Part shown: positions 60,343 to 64,000 of the stretch, one piece after another | How the letters are laid out: the number at the start of each line of letters is the position of its first letter | Numbering within the stretch: the stretch's first letter is position 1 | Assembly: GCA_015655415.1 (NCBI GenBank) | Contig: JAATFB010000067.1 | Span: 1 to 64,000 of the forward strand | Reading direction: 5' to 3' | From: Actinomycetales bacterium | GTDB taxonomy: Bacteria > Actinomycetota > Actinomycetes > Actinomycetales > Microbacteriaceae | DNA: 64,000 nucleotides | Notes under the pieces: model-generated | Seen by the model: the letters and a program-made list of their open reading frames with translations, nothing else | What the model was told of the DNA's origin: nothing | Database searches by the model: none | Translations under genes and position numbers: made by a program

Positions 60343-61798
60343 GTGGACCCGGTGAGCGTGTGCGACGTCCCGGTGATCTCCAGCGTGTGCGACGCCGTCG
60401 GCGAGGGCACGGCCTCCCTGGTGGCGGCCCCGTTCGACTGGCTCGCCCAGGCCATGGGCCAGGCCGCGGGCTGGCTGTTCGAGGCCGTCTGGTCGGTCTT
60501 CGATACCACCACCCTCGTGGACGTCACCGGCGCGGAGTATGTCGGTGTCTACAACATCCTGTTCGGCGTCGCCTGCTTCCTGTTCCTGATCTTCTTCTGC
60601 CTCCAGTTGATCACCGGGCTGATCCACCGCGACCCGACCGCGCTGTCCCGCGCCGGGCTCGGGCTGGCCAAGAGCGTTCTCGGCTCCTTCGTGCTCCTGA
60701 CGCTGGTGGGGCTGCTGCTGGAGATCACCGACCAGCTCGCCATCGGGATCGTGCAGGCCACCGGCAACACCATGGAGTCCATGGGTGGCCGGATCGCCCT
60801 GCTCGCAGCCGGGCTGACAACCATCAACATCGCCGCGCCCGGGGTCGGAGCGGTGGTCACCATCTTCTTGGCCGGCCTGGCCATCTCGGCGGCGGGGATC
60901 GTGTGGTTCTCCCTGCTGATCCGCAAGGCGCTGCTGCTTGTCACGGTGGTCTTCGGACCCGTCGCACTGGCCGGAGCGACGTGGGACGCCACGAAGGGCT
61001 GGTTCTCCAAGTGGGCGAGCTTCGTCATCGCCCTGATCGCCTCCAAGTTGGTGCTGGTCGTGATCTTCCTGGTCGCCGTCGCCCAGGTCTCCGCGCCCAT
61101 CGAGGCCGATCTCGCGTCCATCTCCGACCCCATCGCCGGCGTCGTGCTCATGCTCGTCGCCGCGTTCGCCCCCCTACATTACCTACAAGTTCATCAGCTT
61201 CGTCGGCTTCGACATGTACCACGCCATGTCCAGCGAACAGGAGGCCAAGCAGGCCCTGAACCGTCCTGTCCCGATCCCGGCAGCACCCTCGGCCGACACT
61301 GCCAAGAAGGTGCTCGACGGCGGCACCACAGGTGGCGGGACCAGCGCGGGCGGTGCACCCTCCACCCCCGGCAGCGGAACTGGTCCGGCGCCCACCGACG
61401 GCGGGACACCCGCCACTGGTGGCGCGAGCGCGCCTGGTGCGGGCTCGAGTTCCGCGGCGGGAAGCGGTGCCGCGACCTCCGGGGCGAGCGCAGGAGCTGG
61501 CGCTGGTGCTGGTGCAGCGGCAGGGCCGATCAGCGTGGCAGCCGTCGCCGGCGCTGCGGTCATCAAGGGCGCTGCCACCGCCGGACCGAAGGCCGGGAAA
61601 GCGGTCGGCGGGGCCGCCGAGGGACATGCCGGGGCCGCAGCCGAGCAAGCATCCCCGCCACCGGTCCCACCCACCCTGCCGCCGCGCGCGGACCCTGCCC
61701 CCATCCCGCCGGCCCAGTTCCCGTCGTCGCCTCCGCGTCACGCCGAACCGTCCCCGCCGCCCCCGTCGCCTGCACCGGGCACGCCCGGGAAGGAGTAG
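60343..61798 (+). CDS. TrbL/VirB6-like conjugal membrane protein, split by a frameshift
   Basis: From a GTG at 60343 (or 60352) the frame gives several TM segments (YNILFGVACFLFLIFFCLQL, SVLGSFVLLTLVGLLLEITD, VGAVVTIFLAGLAISAAGIV, LLIRKALLLVTVVFGPVALA, IAGVVLMLVAAFAP), typical of TrbL/VirB6-like proteins. At the run of six C's at 61169-61174 the frame breaks. Removing one C restores FAPYITYKFISFVGFDMYHA, then SSEQEAKQALN and the Ala/Gly/Pro-rich tail ending at 61798, just before SCO6880. A 13-codon frame (MNPQ...) overlaps the DUF6112 stop and ends at 60355. Either it is a real frameshift mutation or a sequencing error. Confidence 0.8.
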
Positions 61799-61801
61799 CC
61801 G

Positions 61802-63271
61802 ATGCCCTCCACCAATCACCACGCCACCGGCGGGTATGGGTTGGCGCCCGTCCAGTTCTCCCGCATGACCCGGCGCGGCGTCCTGCTCGGATTGTCCCTG
61901 CCCCAGCTCGTCGTCCTGGGCGTCGCGCTCCTCACTGTCGTTACCACCTTGTATTCCGGCGGCGGCATAGCGTTCGCCTGGACCGCACCCGTCTGGGTGA
62001 CCGCCGGCCTGCTGGCCGTCGTCCCCATTGGCGGCAGGAAGCTCATCGAATGGGTTCCCGTCGTCGCCCGCTGGGCGGCCCGCACTTATCTCGGGCAGCT
62101 CGTCTACCGCCGCCGCGTCATCAAGCCCCGCCCCGCCGGGACGCTCGCCCTTCCCGGCGACGCCGCGAGTCTGCGCGAGTGGGAGGACCCCGAGACGGGC
62201 GCAGCGATGATCTACGACCCGCACGCTCAAACCCTCACCGCGATCCTCGGCGTCTCCCACCCGGCGTTCGTGCTCCTGGACCCGGGTGAACAGCAGCGCC
62301 GCGTCTCCGGGTGGGGCCGGGTGCTCGCCTCCGCGTGCCGGTCGGGGCGCATCGCCCGTATCCAAATCTCCGAGCGCACCCTGCCGGACTCGGGGACGGG
62401 ACTTGAGGAGTGGTGGCGCACGCACGGCACCGACGACGGCTCCTGGGCGGCGACCACATACGCCGAGCTGATCGAGCGGGCCGGGCCCGCCGGGGAACGA
62501 CACGCGACCACGATCGGCGTGGCCCTGGACATGAAGGCCGCGAGTCGGCAGATCAGAACCTCCGGCGGCGGGATGCGCGGTGCGGCGGCGGTGCTGCGTC
62601 AGGAGATGAGCACGCTGACGACGGCGCTGCGCGCGGCAGAGCTGACCTCGACCGGGTGGCTCACCCCCGGCGAGGTCGCCGTGATCCTGCGGTCGGCCTA
62701 CGACCCGGCCGCCGCCCCGGCGTTGGAACGCCACGGCGACCTGGGTCGCGACCTGGCGATGGCCGGGCCGGTGGCCGTCACCGAGACGTGGGACCGTCTC
62801 CATTCCGACAGCGCGTTCCACGCGGTGCTGTGGATCACCGAGTGGCCCCGCTCGCAGGTCTATCCCGGCTTCCTGGCCCCGCTCGTGCTCTCCAGTGGCA
62901 TCCAGCGGACGATCGCCCTGCATTACACGCCCGTCCGCGCCGACCAGGCCGCCCGGGATCTGCGCAAGAAGAAGACCGAGCTGATCTCCGACGCGGCCCA
63001 GCGCCGCAAGATCGGCCAGGTCGAGGACACCGAGCAGGCCGCCGAACTAGACGACGTGCTCCAGCAGGAAGCCGATCTGACCGCCGGGCACGGCGTCCTG
63101 CGCGTCACCGGGCTGATCAGCGTCTCCGCGCCCACCGTCGACGACCTCGACGCCGCCGTGTCCGCCGTCGAGCAGGCCGCCATCCAAGCCTCCTGCGAAA
63201 CCCGCCGGCTAGTCGGCCAGCAGGCGCAGGCGTTCACCGTCGCAGCGCTGCCACTGTGCCGCACTGTCTGA
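61802..63271 (+). CDS. SCO6880-family conjugation membrane protein
   Basis: The protein has 489 residues. An N-terminal PrgI-like part has two TM segments (PQLVVLGVALLTVVTTLYSG, WTAPVWVTAGLLAVVPIGGR), and the cytoplasmic domain contains LTAILGVSHPAFVLLDPGEQ, TTIGVALDMKAASRQIRTSG, and IQRTIALHYTPVRADQAARD. This is the SCO6880 family that sits just before the VirB4-like ATPase in actinobacterial T4SS operons. It starts 3 bp after the TrbL stop. It probably couples the ATPase to the channel. Confidence 0.92.
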   Translation: MPSTNHHATGGYGLAPVQFSRMTRRGVLLGLSLPQLVVLGVALLTVVTTLYSGGGIAFAWTAPVWVTAGLLAVVPIGGRKLIEWVPVVARWAARTYLGQLVYRRRVIKPRPAGTLALPGDAASLREWEDPETGAAMIYDPHAQTLTAILGVSHPAFVLLDPGEQQRRVSGWGRVLASACRSGRIARIQISERTLPDSGTGLEEWWRTHGTDDGSWAATTYAELIERAGPAGERHATTIGVALDMKAASRQIRTSGGGMRGAAAVLRQEMSTLTTALRAAELTSTGWLTPGEVAVILRSAYDPAAAPALERHGDLGRDLAMAGPVAVTETWDRLHSDSAFHAVLWITEWPRSQVYPGFLAPLVLSSGIQRTIALHYTPVRADQAARDLRKKKTELISDAAQRRKIGQVEDTEQAAELDDVLQQEADLTAGHGVLRVTGLISVSAPTVDDLDAAVSAVEQAAIQASCETRRLVGQQAQAFTVAALPLCRTV

Positions 63272-63332
63272 GCCCGGCCAGGGCGGCGTACCTGCCGGGC
63301 AGCCTCGATTCTCAGATGTGAGGAGACCGATC

Positions 63333-63440
63333 ATGCCAACCCTCGATGACCGTATCCCGGCACGGAGGCCGCAGTTCACGCGAGCGTGCACATGCCTGGG
63401 CAACCGGGCTCCGGCACAGAGCCGGGGGCTGGCGCTGTGA
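63333..63440 (+). CDS. Possible 35-aa peptide between SCO6880 and VirB4-like genes
   Basis: An ATG after GGAG opens a 35-codon frame (MPTLDDRIPARRPQFTRACT and on) whose TGA overlaps the GTG of the VirB4-like gene. The Shine-Dalgarno and coupling support translation; no family is seen. It may be a leader that sets the level of the ATPase. Confidence 0.4.
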   Translation: MPTLDDRIPARRPQFTRACTCLGNRAPAQSRGLAL

Positions 63441-64000
63441 GCGGCGACGAGGAGGGCCGCCTGCACACGAGCATCCTGGTAGGTCCCACGGGTGAGCGGC
63501 GGCGACATCGCAAGGCACGGCAGCGGGCCGCCGCGCAGATCGAGGCGGACGCCCGGCAAAAGCGCAAGGCCGAGGCAAGAACGCGCTGGGAGGCCGAACA
63601 GATAGAGCGGCGCTCGGTGACCTACCTGCCCGCTGCCGGTGAGCCGGGAACCGCGACGTTGCGCACGCCGGGACGGTTCCGGCTCCCACGCCACCAGGAC
63701 ACCTCCGCCACATTGGCGGGGGCGTACCCGTTCCTCGCCGAGGCCGGGCTGGGCAGTCAGGGCGTGTTCGTGGGCCAGGACCTCTACAGCGGAGGGAGCT
63801 TCGTGTACGACCCGTGGGTCCTCTACCAGCGTGGGGTCATCACCGCACCCAACGTGGTCCTCGCCGGGATCGTCGGCGCCGGGAAGTCGGCGCTGGCGAA
63901 ATCGCTGTACGCCCGGTCCGTGCCCTTCGGCCGGCGCGTGTATGTTCCGGGCGATCCGAACGGGGAGCATTCCGCTATCGCCGAGTTGGTCGGCGGAAAA
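63437..64000 (+). CDS. VirB4-like conjugation ATPase (N-terminal part, runs off the window)
   Basis: A GTG at 63437 opens a frame with no stop before the window end (188 codons). The N-terminal 60 residues are charged helices (RRRHRKARQRAAAQIEADAR). VVLAGIVGAGKSALAKSLYA is a Walker A motif, preceded by FVYDPWVLYQRGVITAPN as in SCO6881/TraC-type ATPases that follow SCO6880. YVPGDPNGEHSAIAEL continues the fold. It powers DNA transfer or channel assembly. The Walker B and the C-terminal part lie outside the window. Confidence 0.88.
   Translation, partial: MSGDEEGRLHTSILVGPTGERRRHRKARQRAAAQIEADARQKRKAEARTRWEAEQIERRSVTYLPAAGEPGTATLRTPGRFRLPRHQDTSATLAGAYPFLAEAGLGSQGVFVGQDLYSGGSFVYDPWVLYQRGVITAPNVVLAGIVGAGKSALAKSLYARSVPFGRRVYVPGDPNGEHSAIAELVGGK

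Noticed and set aside
61148-62923. 591-codon minus-strand open frame under the TrbL and SCO6880 genes
   Set aside because: It runs antisense to well-supported conjugation genes and has no family signal.

Overview
The window is high-GC DNA from an actinobacterium, most likely a Micrococcales-type soil or skin genus (Microbacterium, Brevibacterium and relatives). I base this on codon use, GTG starts with GTGA/ATGA stop-start overlaps, and on SCO6880-, DUF6112- and DUF2637-type conjugation proteins. There are no ribosomal, tRNA or core-metabolism genes. The whole window looks accessory: one large integrative/conjugative element or plasmid, or several nested elements, loaded with cargo.

Layout. 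(1) 0-1.2 kb: the tail of an IS3-type transposase abutting the 3' end of a broken serine recombinase, then an antitoxin/toxin pair. (2) 1.8-3.8 kb: a three-gene cassette in which a HEPN/winged-helix protein sits between two related small proteins. This is the best candidate for an undescribed system. (3) 4.1-11.3 kb: a hemerythrin, a double-MerR regulator divergent from two Imm-5-like genes, then a partition-like module (helical protein plus ParB-like protein) and a large serine recombinase. (4) 11.1-14.2 kb: a GHKL ATPase with a nuclease-like C-terminus, an AbiV abortive-infection gene on the opposite strand, and another recombinase tail. (5) 14.2-18.5 kb: an element protein convergent with a MobF relaxase/helicase. 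(6) 18.7-21.8 kb: a 1022-residue protein with a restriction-endonuclease-like N-terminus.

(7) 22-47 kb: a dense cargo island of redox and small-molecule enzymes. It holds two aldo/keto reductases, three classical SDRs, two NAD(P)H-binding epimerase-like proteins, a zinc alcohol dehydrogenase, an Old Yellow Enzyme, a flavodoxin, an FMN-binding lipoprotein with its ApbE transferase, a Gfo/Idh oxidoreductase, three hydrolases, a cupin/carboxymuconolactone decarboxylase pair and three MFS exporters. Its regulators are two XRE-MmyB proteins, one HxlR and one MarR. A GCTGGTAGTACAC-like motif recurs in several of its intergenic regions. The set suggests sensing, reduction and export of reactive or toxic small molecules, but no substrate can be read from the sequence.

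(8) 47.8-64 kb: a conjugation and maintenance module. It contains a DprA-like protein, a ParB-like protein, an ArdC antirestriction protein, a DUF2637-HTH protein, an AraC regulator, a second copy of the helical protein/ParB-like pair, a prim-pol, an M23 lytic protein, two DUF6112 membrane proteins, a TrbL-like membrane protein split by a frameshift, an SCO6880 protein and the start of a VirB4-like ATPase that runs off the window. The relaxase at 15-18.5 kb and this module probably belong to one transfer system, with the defence and redox cargo between them.
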